Shown here: positions 18,830 through 25,686 of the stretch, in pieces
Numbering within the stretch: the first letter of the stretch is position 1
How the letters are laid out: each line of letters opens with the position of its first letter
From: Desulfatibacillum alkenivorans DSM 16219
Lineage (GTDB): Bacteria > Desulfobacterota > Desulfobacteria > Desulfobacterales > Desulfatibacillaceae
Assembly (NCBI RefSeq): GCF_900142135.1
Contig: NZ_FQZU01000014.1
Coordinates: 1-64,000 of the forward strand
Direction of reading: 5' to 3'
DNA: 64,000 nucleotides
Made by a program: the position numbers and the translations under genes
The notes under the pieces: model-generated
Database searches by the model: none
Told to the model about the DNA's origin: nothing
Seen by the model: only the letters and a program-made list of their open reading frames with translations

Positions 18830-18860
18830 CGCCCCCGGACGCATTTCCGCGCCGGGGGCG
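18830..18860 (+). terminator. GC-rich hairpin repeat, copy B (probable terminator)
   Basis: This is the second copy of the 17148-17177 hairpin, 47 bases after the stop of the secreted-protein gene. Its perfect stem CGCCCCCGG/CCGGGGGCG would stop transcription well but is not followed by a T run, so a repeat-family origin is as likely as a true terminator. Confidence 0.5.
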
Positions 18861-18893
18861 TAATACTTTCCGGATAAAAATCAGGGCGGAGGC

Positions 18894-19346
18894 TCAGGCG
18901 TCCGCTAAAAGAGCCTGACGCTCCTCGTCAAAATCGGCGAATTCCAGAGCGACTTCCATAAACCGGTCTGCGATTTCCATAAATGCGTCCACCATATCCG
19001 GGTCAAAATGCCCGCCCCGTCCCTCCCTTATACTCTCCAGCGCGCACATTTTAAGAAGGACGTCCCAGAAATCCTGGATGTACTCCACCTTAAACCCGGC
19101 GCGTTCCGCGACCAGATTAAAATAATCCACCGAGAAGCCGCGCGGCTTTCCGTATTCCACAAAATCAAAGGGCGCGTAATCCAGTTCATTCGAGACCCTG
19201 ATGACGGGGTGGGCGTTCAGCCAGGCCTGTTCCTCGTCGGTTAGGGCGAGAGCGCCCCGGCCGGTTTTCTCGTTGTCTGCAGAGAAAACAGGGGCGGGGA
19301 TCCATAAGAGCATCAAAAGGGCGGCCAATAGGATCTTTTTCAACAT
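18894..19346 (-). pseudogene. Deletion remnant: solute-binding-domain start joined to HD-GYP end
   Basis: The frame starts with a signal peptide, then a segment typical of the beginning of a periplasmic SBP_bac_3 sensor domain (WLNAHPVIRVSNELDYAPF, then RGFSVDYFNLVAERAGF). It then switches near residue 100 (around LLKMCALES) to REGRGGHFDPDMVDAF, the hallmark end of an HD-GYP cyclic di-GMP phosphodiesterase. The HD and GYP catalytic motifs and any membrane segment are missing. The simplest reading is a large in-frame internal deletion of a gene once encoding signal peptide, SBP domain, membrane helix and HD-GYP. The residual 150-aa product would be exported and inactive. Confidence 0.75.
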
Positions 19347-19822
19347 AAGAACGTCCTACTTGGAGGCGCCTGACTCCGCAAAAAACGGATTTGCAGGCTT
19401 TCAACTCCGGCTGCATGACAATTCAGAATTTCCGATGATTGGCGCTTGGGCTTGTCGCCGGAAGAGAAGATGGGATTGCGCTGTTCGGATCAGGACAAAA
19501 AGCGACTCGCCGATATAAATTTAATGGTTAAAAACATTTTATCATACTGGTGTTCTTCAGTCTAAATAGTTATACTTATGAAGATGGATTTAAATGAGAA
19601 TCCGGCGGCCGCTGCAAGGCGTTTTCCGGTGGAGGCTTTATTTAAGGGGGAGTTTTAAGCAAATAAGGCCTGGGGCGATCCTGTCCGGTTGGGCCGCCGG
19701 TTTTCCTGCTTGGAATATTTCGCTTGCCCAAAGCAAGTTATTTTTGATATCGTACGGTATCGAACGAAATCCATCGTTCCTGTCTTCGCCTTGATTTCAT
19801 TTCCATATAAGGAGGGTTCTTC
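19347..19822. other. Gap without a recognisable gene
   Basis: About 475 bases between two divergent units. The short rightward frame at 19594-19794 lacks a ribosome site and is not called. The promoter of the BtrH-like gene should lie here; AGGAGGG at 19809-19815 is that gene's ribosome site. No repeats or RNA folds noticed. Confidence 0.45.
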
Positions 19823-20803
19823 GTGTTGATCCAACCTTTAAATGTCCCTGGCAGGCATTGCGCCAGCAGCGGCTTGCGCAACCTCGCTGCATTTCACGGA
19901 TTAGGCTGGTCCGAGGCCATGTGCTTTGGATTAGGTGCCGGCCTCGGCGTTTGGTACATTAAAAGCAAAAGCCCGTCCCGCATGGTGCATGTGCGTTCTG
20001 CGGACATCGAAGAGCAGTTTTTTATTCGCATCGGCCAGCCCCTGCCCTGGGACAAGTTTAAAACCCCCGAAGAAAGCCATGACGACCTGATCGCCAAACT
20101 CGATTCCGGTCTGCCGGTCATTGTTCAGACGGACATCTTTTATTTGCCTTATTACCAGTCCGGCACACACTTTCCCGGGCACGTGATCACCGTTTGGGGG
20201 TACGATCCCCACAAGCAGGCGTTTCTGGTGACTGATACGGAGCGGCCGGATTTGATAGAGGTGGCATACAGCGACATGGCCAAGGCCCGGTTTTGCAAGG
20301 ACGTATTTTTTGACATCAAGGGAAACTGCATGGCGCCTAAAACTCTTGCGGCTCCGGAAGACATGGGCCGAACCGTGCGGGAAGCCATTGTTTTTAACAG
20401 CCGCGTGCTGATGGATCCGGCATGGAAGATGCAAGGTATGGAGGGATTGCGAACTTTTTTGAATGAACTGGATCTTTGGGCCGGATTTGACGACTGGCAA
20501 TGGGCGTTCCGGTTCGCCTATCAGGTGTTTGAGAAGCGCGGCACCGGAGGAGGGGGGTTCCGGCTGATGTACAGGGACTTCCTGGATGAGTCCGCGTCCT
20601 ATTTGCCGGAAATTAACGACCTGGGGCTGCCCCAGCTTATGGGAGACGCCGCCCAGGCCTGGACGGATTTGGCCATGACCTGCAAAGAGGCGTCTGAAAA
20701 GGACGCGGCGGATGTCACGGACATTCGCAAGGATCTGGAAAAGCTCCTTGCCGTAGAGACTGCTTATCATGAGACTGCTTTGAAGTTGGAAAAAGAAGCG
20801 TAA
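19823..20803 (+). CDS. BtrH N-terminal-domain protein
   Basis: The 326-aa protein matches the BtrH_N/DUF4872 family: an N-terminal papain-like fold segment with HCASSGLRNLAAFHG (Cys13 as probable nucleophile), the block SEAMCFGLGAGLGVWY, and GHVITVWGYD with the probable catalytic His. BtrH in butirosin biosynthesis transfers an acyl chain from an acyl-carrier protein to an aminoglycoside; other members are stand-alone with unknown acceptors. No carrier protein or biosynthetic genes surround it, so its substrate is unknown. GTG start chosen on AGGAGGG upstream. A GC-rich terminator follows, so it is transcribed alone. Confidence 0.75.
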   Translation: MLIQPLNVPGRHCASSGLRNLAAFHGLGWSEAMCFGLGAGLGVWYIKSKSPSRMVHVRSADIEEQFFIRIGQPLPWDKFKTPEESHDDLIAKLDSGLPVIVQTDIFYLPYYQSGTHFPGHVITVWGYDPHKQAFLVTDTERPDLIEVAYSDMAKARFCKDVFFDIKGNCMAPKTLAAPEDMGRTVREAIVFNSRVLMDPAWKMQGMEGLRTFLNELDLWAGFDDWQWAFRFAYQVFEKRGTGGGGFRLMYRDFLDESASYLPEINDLGLPQLMGDAAQAWTDLAMTCKEASEKDAADVTDIRKDLEKLLAVETAYHETALKLEKEA

Positions 20804-20820
20804 ACGCGCGACAACGCACG

Positions 20821-20860
20821 GCCCGCCGGGATGATCCTTCAGGGCGGGCGAAAAATTTTT
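20821..20860 (+). terminator. Intrinsic terminator after the BtrH-like gene
   Basis: The stem GCCCGCC (20821-20827) pairs with GGCGGGC (20843-20849) and is followed by GAAAAATTTTT, 17 bases after the stop codon. Confidence 0.65.
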
Positions 20861-20917
20861 AGGCCTTGAAATTATTTTAGCGCATTCCCTTTTTGCGCAA
20901 TTCATCAGGAGGAAATT

Positions 20918-23107
20918 GTGAATCAGCACCCGATTATACAAAAAGTTCTATCCGCCGGCAGAAAAGCCTTAACGGAATCGGAGTCCAAAGCCTTGCTCGC
21001 CGAGTACGGCGTTCCCGTGGTTGAGGAGAAAATTGCAGATTCGCCCGAAAAGGCGGCGGAGCTTGCTGAGGAGACCGGATTTCCCGTGGTTCTCAAAGGG
21101 CTGGGCGAAAGCCTTGCCCATAAGTCGGAAATGGGGCTGGTGGCTGTCGGCCTGACTGATAAAAATTCGGTTATTGCTTCGGCCAAGGGGATGAAGGGCA
21201 AGGCCGGCGATGCGCTGGAGGGGTTTCTGGTTCAGCCTCTTGTTCGGGGGGACAGGGAGTTCGTGGCCGGGCTGTTTACGGACCCCGTCTTCGGCCCGGT
21301 GATCATGTTCGGGCTTGGAGGCGTCTTTACCGAGGCTCTTTCCGACGTGGTTTTCCGTTTGGCGCCCTGTTCGGAGAAGGACCTGGAGACCATGCCTGAT
21401 GAAATCCAGGCCAAAAAGCTGCTGGGGGATTTTCGCGGGCAGGCGGCGGCCGACAAGCAGGCGATTTTAAACGCTTTGGCCGGTTTGTCCCGATTGGTGC
21501 AGGACAATCCCCAGGTGGCTGAGGTGGACATTAACCCGCTTAAGATAGGGCCGGACGGGGCGGTTACGGCTGTGGACGCCTTGGTGGTGTTGCGAGAAGA
21601 GCAGAAGGAAGTCACCCATCCTCCCGCCATTGCTCCCAAGGACGTGGCCCGGTTTTTCACCCCTAAATCCGTAGCGTTGGTGGGCGCCTCCGGCACTGTC
21701 GGCAAATGGGGCTTTTCCATCGCCACGTGTATTTTGGGCGGCGACTTTCCAGGGGATCTGCATTTGGTTAATTCCAAAGGCGGGGAAATTCTGGGAAGAA
21801 AGGTATACAAAAGCGTGTCGGAAATCCCCGGGCCTGTGGACATGGCCTGCATCACCATTCCGGCCGCCCATGTAATGGGGCTTTTTCCCGAGTTTCAGGC
21901 CAAGGGCATCCGGTATGCTTTGTTGATCACATCCGGGTTTGGGGAAACCGGACCGGAAGGCAAGGTCCTTGAAAAAGAGCTGGTCGCCAAGGCGCGAGAA
22001 CACGACATCATCATTCTCGGCCCCAATACCATGGGCCTGAACAACCCTCATAACACCTTTTATTGCACGGGTACGCACATTCGGCCCGAACCGGGCGCCA
22101 CGGCGTTCGTTTCCCAGTCCGGCAACATGGGCGGGCAGTTGATGGCTTTCGCCTTGGAGCAGGGCATCGGCCTGCGGGCCTTTTGCGGGTCGGGCAACGA
22201 AGCCATGATTTCCATTGAAGACAGCATGGAAGCCTTTGAGGTGGACGAACTCACCAGGACCGTGGTGCTTTATCTGGAAAGCGTAAAGAACGGCAGAAGG
22301 TTTTACGAAAGCGCCCGGCGTTTGGGCAAAATCAAGCCGGTGATCGTCCTTAAAGGAGGCCGCACAGAGGCGGGCGGCAAGGCCGCCGCCAGCCATACAG
22401 GAGCTATGGCGTCCAATGTCAAGGTTTTCGACGCCGCATGCAAGCAGGCTGGCGTGGTCTCTGTGGAAAAACCCATGGACTTGCTGGATCTTTCCGCCGT
22501 CTTTTCTGCGCTTCCGTTGCCTAAAGGCAAGCGCACGGCCATCATGACCTTGGGCGGCGGCTGGGGAGTCGTTACCGCCGACCTCTGCAACCGGTGGAAT
22601 CTGGACGTTCCGCCGTTGCCGGACGATCTGGTCAAGACCATAGATAAAATCCTGCCGCCTTATTGGAGCCGGGCCAACCCTATCGACCTGGTGGGGGAAA
22701 ACAATCCCCAGTTGTTTTTTGACGTAGCCCAGGAACTGGCTCGTTGGGACGGCTGCGATGCGGTTTTGGTTTTAGGTATTGTCGGAAGAAAACTCGCCCT
22801 GAAGCGGTGGATAGACAGCGCCCTAAAAACAGATCCCAACGCTGACAGAAAACAATTGGACGCCATGCACGACTTGCTGAGCAACATGGAGGACGATTTT
22901 TTTGCTCATCTCGCCAAGCTTATGGACGAAACCCATAAACCGTTTATCGGCGTCCGCATGGGCAGGTCGGAGGACAGCGGCACGGTGATTAAGGTTCCCG
23001 GCTGCCAGTACGAAGACGTATTTTTTGAAACTCCGGAGCGGGCGGTCAAAGCCCTTTCCGGCATGTGCGAGTATCGGGCCTTCCTGGATCGGGAAACGGG
23101 CGAATAA
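20918..23107 (+). CDS. Acyl-CoA synthetase (NDP-forming), permuted domain order
   Basis: The 729-aa protein converts an acyl-CoA or carboxylate with ADP/ATP and CoA. Residues ~5-225 are an ATP-grasp domain (ETGFPVVLKG, then EVDINPLKIGPDG). Residues ~240-370 are a CoA-binding Rossmann domain (VALVGASGTVGKWG). The remaining part is the succinyl-CoA-ligase-like region with FVSQSGNMGGQL and GGRTEAGGKAAASHTGAM. In the common single-chain acetate-CoA ligases the ATP-grasp domain is last, so this one is circularly permuted. GTG start after AGGAGGAAATT. The gene is monocistronic. Substrate cannot be read from sequence; organic-acid or aromatic acyl-CoA metabolism is likely in an anaerobe. Confidence 0.85.
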   Translation: MNQHPIIQKVLSAGRKALTESESKALLAEYGVPVVEEKIADSPEKAAELAEETGFPVVLKGLGESLAHKSEMGLVAVGLTDKNSVIASAKGMKGKAGDALEGFLVQPLVRGDREFVAGLFTDPVFGPVIMFGLGGVFTEALSDVVFRLAPCSEKDLETMPDEIQAKKLLGDFRGQAAADKQAILNALAGLSRLVQDNPQVAEVDINPLKIGPDGAVTAVDALVVLREEQKEVTHPPAIAPKDVARFFTPKSVALVGASGTVGKWGFSIATCILGGDFPGDLHLVNSKGGEILGRKVYKSVSEIPGPVDMACITIPAAHVMGLFPEFQAKGIRYALLITSGFGETGPEGKVLEKELVAKAREHDIIILGPNTMGLNNPHNTFYCTGTHIRPEPGATAFVSQSGNMGGQLMAFALEQGIGLRAFCGSGNEAMISIEDSMEAFEVDELTRTVVLYLESVKNGRRFYESARRLGKIKPVIVLKGGRTEAGGKAAASHTGAMASNVKVFDAACKQAGVVSVEKPMDLLDLSAVFSALPLPKGKRTAIMTLGGGWGVVTADLCNRWNLDVPPLPDDLVKTIDKILPPYWSRANPIDLVGENNPQLFFDVAQELARWDGCDAVLVLGIVGRKLALKRWIDSALKTDPNADRKQLDAMHDLLSNMEDDFFAHLAKLMDETHKPFIGVRMGRSEDSGTVIKVPGCQYEDVFFETPERAVKALSGMCEYRAFLDRETGE

Positions 23108-23122
23108 GTAAGGTGCGCAAAT

Positions 23123-23174
23123 AAAAGCGGGCGCTGCGGCTATTCTTGACTCAAGCCGCCGTCCGCTTTTTTTT
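23123..23174. terminator. Shared bidirectional terminator
   Basis: AAAAGCGG (23123-23130) pairs with CCGCTTTT (23163-23170), with an inner GCGGCT/AGCCGC stem and a T run after it. It sits between the convergent synthetase and DUF72 genes and overlaps the last codons of the latter. Confidence 0.65.
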
Positions 23175-24035
23175 ATGTTCTTTGCGAATCTTCGCCTCCC
23201 ATTTCAGCATGTTGATGAATAAGCGCGCGTTCAATACAGCGTCCATACCCTGTATTGAAGCGAATACGGCGTATACGTTTTTCGCCCTTGAGTTTGCAGC
23301 AAAGGTTCTCGCCAGCCAAGGTTGCAAGTCTGGCTGGCTGTAGAGATAACGGATTTCCTGGCTTCTTCCTGAAAATCGCAAATAAGCCAGTTCTTTGGTC
23401 AGCCCGCCGCGGCCTGAATAATTCCGGATGCGAAAGGAGTCTGTTGCTGCAAAAGCAATATTTCTGGGTTTAAAGAACGCTATCGCCTGGGAAAATGCCT
23501 CTGGTTTTTGCCAAGCAGCGTTCAGGAACTCTACGGCGCGGACAAGGCCGCGTGTTTTGTCGTCCATCAAATCCAGGTACGCAAAGGACGATTCGTCTGG
23601 TTCGAACCAGGGAGGAAAACGGCAGATTACGGCGCCGAGTTTTCCTGACTCCACGGCCGGGCGCATGCCTGCCGTGAACATGTCAAATCCCATTTCCAAA
23701 ACCTGCTTGGGGAAAGCCTGAATTTGGCGTTTGTCCAACAGTTCCCTGTCCAGGTCTCTGGCGATGATGCTTGGCAGGTTTTTGGGGATAATGGGAAAAC
23801 CGGTCAGCATTCCCGGAACCTGAAAATGAAAAACAAAGTGATCAGGCGTCTGGTTCACCCAATGGCTGACAATCTCCATGGTTGGAATCCGGAAAAAAGT
23901 AGAGGCCGTCTCTACCGAGGAAAACCGGGACGCGTAATATTTAAGGTAATCCCTTTGCCCCAGGCCGGGGGGGTAAAACGCCCGTTCGCCTGCAAGGCTT
24001 GCATGAGTCCATCCTGCTGCACCTACCCGTATCAT
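23151..24035 (-). CDS. DUF72 (YecE-like) protein
   Basis: A DUF72-family TIM-barrel-like protein: it begins MIRVGAAGWTHASLAG, then shows the family signatures FSSVETASTFFRIP and FHFQVP, and ends with YAVFASIQG. Its biochemical role is unknown; the fold resembles hydrolases and endonuclease IV. I use the ATG at 24035, which gives the canonical N-terminus (294 aa); a GTG at 24089 would add 18 residues without homology and neither start has a strong ribosome site. The Lys/Arg tail overlaps the terminator. The gene reads alone and is separated from the SOS operon by a structured element. Confidence 0.82.
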   Translation of the reverse strand: MIRVGAAGWTHASLAGERAFYPPGLGQRDYLKYYASRFSSVETASTFFRIPTMEIVSHWVNQTPDHFVFHFQVPGMLTGFPIIPKNLPSIIARDLDRELLDKRQIQAFPKQVLEMGFDMFTAGMRPAVESGKLGAVICRFPPWFEPDESSFAYLDLMDDKTRGLVRAVEFLNAAWQKPEAFSQAIAFFKPRNIAFAATDSFRIRNYSGRGGLTKELAYLRFSGRSQEIRYLYSQPDLQPWLARTFAANSRAKNVYAVFASIQGMDAVLNARLFINMLKWEAKIRKEHKKKRTAA

Positions 24036-24201
24036 GATACATTGAATGCCTTTGATCCCGCCAAAAATATTTAAGGCGGAAAGGTTCACGCCTGGCGTCT
24101 GACCTGGTTGCTGTCAACTAAGTAATTTCAGCCCTGAAATCAGAAAAAAATCTGCGGCAAAACTGCCTGCCGGGCTGCAAATAAGTTCATTTTAAAGGGT
24201 C

Positions 24202-24323
24202 AACCGGGAGACTTCAGGCTAAGTGGTAAAGTGGTCGATCAGGGTGATCTTAAGAGGCGATACGCTTGGGTAACGAGCCGTAAGGTAGTGGGGTCCTTAC
24301 GAGGCGCCTGAAGTTTCCCGGTT
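24202..24323. ncRNA. 122-nt fold-back element, candidate structured RNA or DNA
   Basis: The outer arms AACCGGGAGACTTCAGGC (24202-24219) and GCCTGAAGTTTCCCGGTT (24306-24323) form an 18-bp stem with a single G-T pair. Inside are at least two more hairpins: GATCA-GGG-TGATC (24237-24249) and CGTAAGG (24279-24285) with CCTTACG (24295-24301). This multi-stem layout is far more than a terminator. The right arm overlaps the last bases of the OB-fold gene, so it would lie at the 3' end of the lexA operon transcript. No T run follows on either strand. It matches no RNA family that I can name with certainty; strand unknown. Confidence 0.5.
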
Positions 24324-24648
24324 AATCGTTAGCGCGCCTGGGGGCGCGAATATTTTTTGCAAGTATGGAAACGCCGCGCAAGCCGAATCGGTTGACCACG
24401 CCCTCCACCACTAAAACGGTTTGGGACAGCACGATTTTGGCGCAGCGTTTGCTGACGTTTTCAAACACGGTCACGTCAAACAAGCCCCTGGCGTCCTCCA
24501 GAGTGATGAACATGACCCGTTTGCCGCTTTTGGTCGGCGGCGTATGAATGATGATAACCCTTCCGCAGGCTTTGACGTAGCGGCCGTCCTCACACCACCT
24601 GATGCGGTCGCTTTCCATACAGCCCTTTTCCCAGACTTCGGGCTCCAC
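24322..24648 (-). CDS. Stand-alone OB-fold protein resembling the C-terminus of DnaE2/ImuC
   Basis: The 108-aa protein holds one OB-fold nucleic-acid-binding domain: VKACGRVIIIHTPPTKSGK, then VMFITLEDARGLFDVTVF and LVVEGVVNRFG. This pattern is typical of the C-terminal OB domain of error-prone DNA polymerase DnaE2 (ImuC), the usual member of LexA-controlled mutagenesis cassettes. Here the ~900-residue polymerase part is absent. It may be a remnant left after deletion, or a domesticated single-stranded-DNA-binding protein. It starts 4 bases after the lexA stop and ends within the right arm of the fold-back element. It should be SOS-induced with lexA. Confidence 0.7.
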   Translation of the reverse strand: MEPEVWEKGCMESDRIRWCEDGRYVKACGRVIIIHTPPTKSGKRVMFITLEDARGLFDVTVFENVSKRCAKIVLSQTVLVVEGVVNRFGLRGVSILAKNIRAPRRAND

Positions 24649-24652
24649 GGTT

Positions 24653-25264
24653 CTACACCTTTCGGATCAGTCCGGCCATTACGCCAAGCACGCGCACGTC
24701 GATAAAATCCTCTTCGGTGTAGCAAAAAGGCTTGTACCTGGCGTTGGCGGGACGCAGTTCAATGCGGCTTCCGTCCCTGTGGAAGTACTTAAGGGTGACC
24801 TCGTCATTCACCAACGCGGCGACAATATCGCCGTTCCGGGGCGTGGCCGTGGGCTTGATGACCACATAGTCTCCGTCTTCTATGTGGGCTTCGATCATGG
24901 AATCCCCTTCCACACGCACGGAAAAAGCATCGGAGGATCCGAAAAAAGCCCGGTCCACATCCAGGGTGTCCATGACGTTTTCCACCGCAAGGATAGGCGC
25001 GCCCGCGGCGATGCGGCCCACCAGGGGGATTTTGCCTCCTGCGCCGGGCGGCGCCTTTAAAACTGTAATGCCCCGGTTTTTGCCCTTGGCAACCTGGATG
25101 TAGCCTTTGTCTTTCAGGCCTTTCAGGTGAAAATGGGCCGTGTTGGGGGACTTGAACCCCAACTCGTCGCATAACTCCCGCACCGTTGGCGGATACCCGT
25201 GGTCGGCCGTGTATTCCATGATGAACTCGAAAACCAGGCTTTGTTTTTCCGTCAGGTCTTCCAT
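24653..25264 (-). CDS. lexA: LexA repressor
   Basis: The 203-aa SOS repressor has an N-terminal winged helix (residues ~1-65, PPTVRELCDELGFKSPNT as the DNA-reading helices). The self-cleavage bond is Ala87-Gly88 in RIAAGAPIL. The catalytic dyad is Ser122 (GDSM) and Lys159 (VTLKYF). On RecA-filament contact it should cleave itself and derepress the SOS genes. It is the middle gene of a three-gene operon whose promoter carries two GAAC-N4-GTTC-type boxes, so it is autoregulated. Start ATG at 25264, nine bases after the upstream stop. Confidence 0.95.
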   Translation of the reverse strand: MEDLTEKQSLVFEFIMEYTADHGYPPTVRELCDELGFKSPNTAHFHLKGLKDKGYIQVAKGKNRGITVLKAPPGAGGKIPLVGRIAAGAPILAVENVMDTLDVDRAFFGSSDAFSVRVEGDSMIEAHIEDGDYVVIKPTATPRNGDIVAALVNDEVTLKYFHRDGSRIELRPANARYKPFCYTEEDFIDVRVLGVMAGLIRKV

Positions 25265-25273
25265 GGCGATCCT

Positions 25274-25567
25274 TTATTTCATGCCGTTAAAGCGATTGTT
25301 ATGAAAAAGCATGGCGCCGCCGAACTGCAGGCTGGCCCTGGCCCTTTTGGCAGGGGGCAGGGGCGACATTCCCTTGGAGGAAAAAGGGCGGCCCGTCATG
25401 GGCCTTGCCTTTTTTACAGCAACGCCGAATTCCCGCCCGGCGCCGCCCACGCCGGACTCCAGAAGAAAGTTCCGCACCTCCCGCACTACGAACCCGGCGA
25501 CCACCATCAATATTATGGGAAGTATCCAATGCCTGTTTGCATTAAAAATCGTGATGAAAAGATCCAT
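25274..25567 (-). CDS. Small single-span membrane protein, first gene of the lexA operon
   Basis: The 97-aa protein has one hydrophobic helix near its N-terminus (about residues 12-29, containing ILPIILMVVAGFVV) and a basic, Pro-rich tail. The start at 25567 is favoured by AAGGAG upstream; an in-frame upstream start would add an Arg-rich stretch lying within the promoter region. Being directly behind the LexA boxes, it must be among the most strongly SOS-induced products. That recalls small SOS-induced membrane peptides that delay division or act as toxins (for example SulA-independent inhibitors such as SidA or YneA), but no sequence match was recognised. Confidence 0.65.
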   Translation of the reverse strand: MDLFITIFNANRHWILPIILMVVAGFVVREVRNFLLESGVGGAGREFGVAVKKARPMTGRPFSSKGMSPLPPAKRARASLQFGGAMLFHNNRFNGMK

Positions 25568-25612
25568 GACTTTGCTCCTTCGCCTTTTTCGTCCAGGAGC
25601 GCGGCGGCGCCT

Positions 25613-25662
25613 GAACATATGTTCTATAGGAGGAAAATATAGTACATATGTTCAGGTGTCAA
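25613..25662 (-). promoter_or_regulatory. LexA-controlled promoter with two SOS boxes
   Basis: GAACATATGTTC at 25613-25624 is a perfect palindrome, and GTACATATGTTC at 25642-25653 differs by one base. Both fit the GAAC-N4-GTTC (Gram-positive-like) SOS box. On the minus strand TTGACA lies at 25662-25657 and a TATTTT/TATATT -10 around 25641-25634, so the second box fills the spacer and the first lies just downstream of the -10. Cooperative repression by two LexA dimers is expected. Confidence 0.8.
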
Positions 25663-25686
25663 GCCTTTTTCACGAAAAATTTCGAA

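Noticed and set aside
19594-19794. Rightward 66-codon frame
   Set aside because: No ribosome site; lies in the AT-rich upstream region of the BtrH-like gene.
24202-24323. Integron attC site
   Set aside because: The element has suitable size and folding, but its ends do not fit the RYYYAAC and GTTRRRY core sites and no integron integrase is present.
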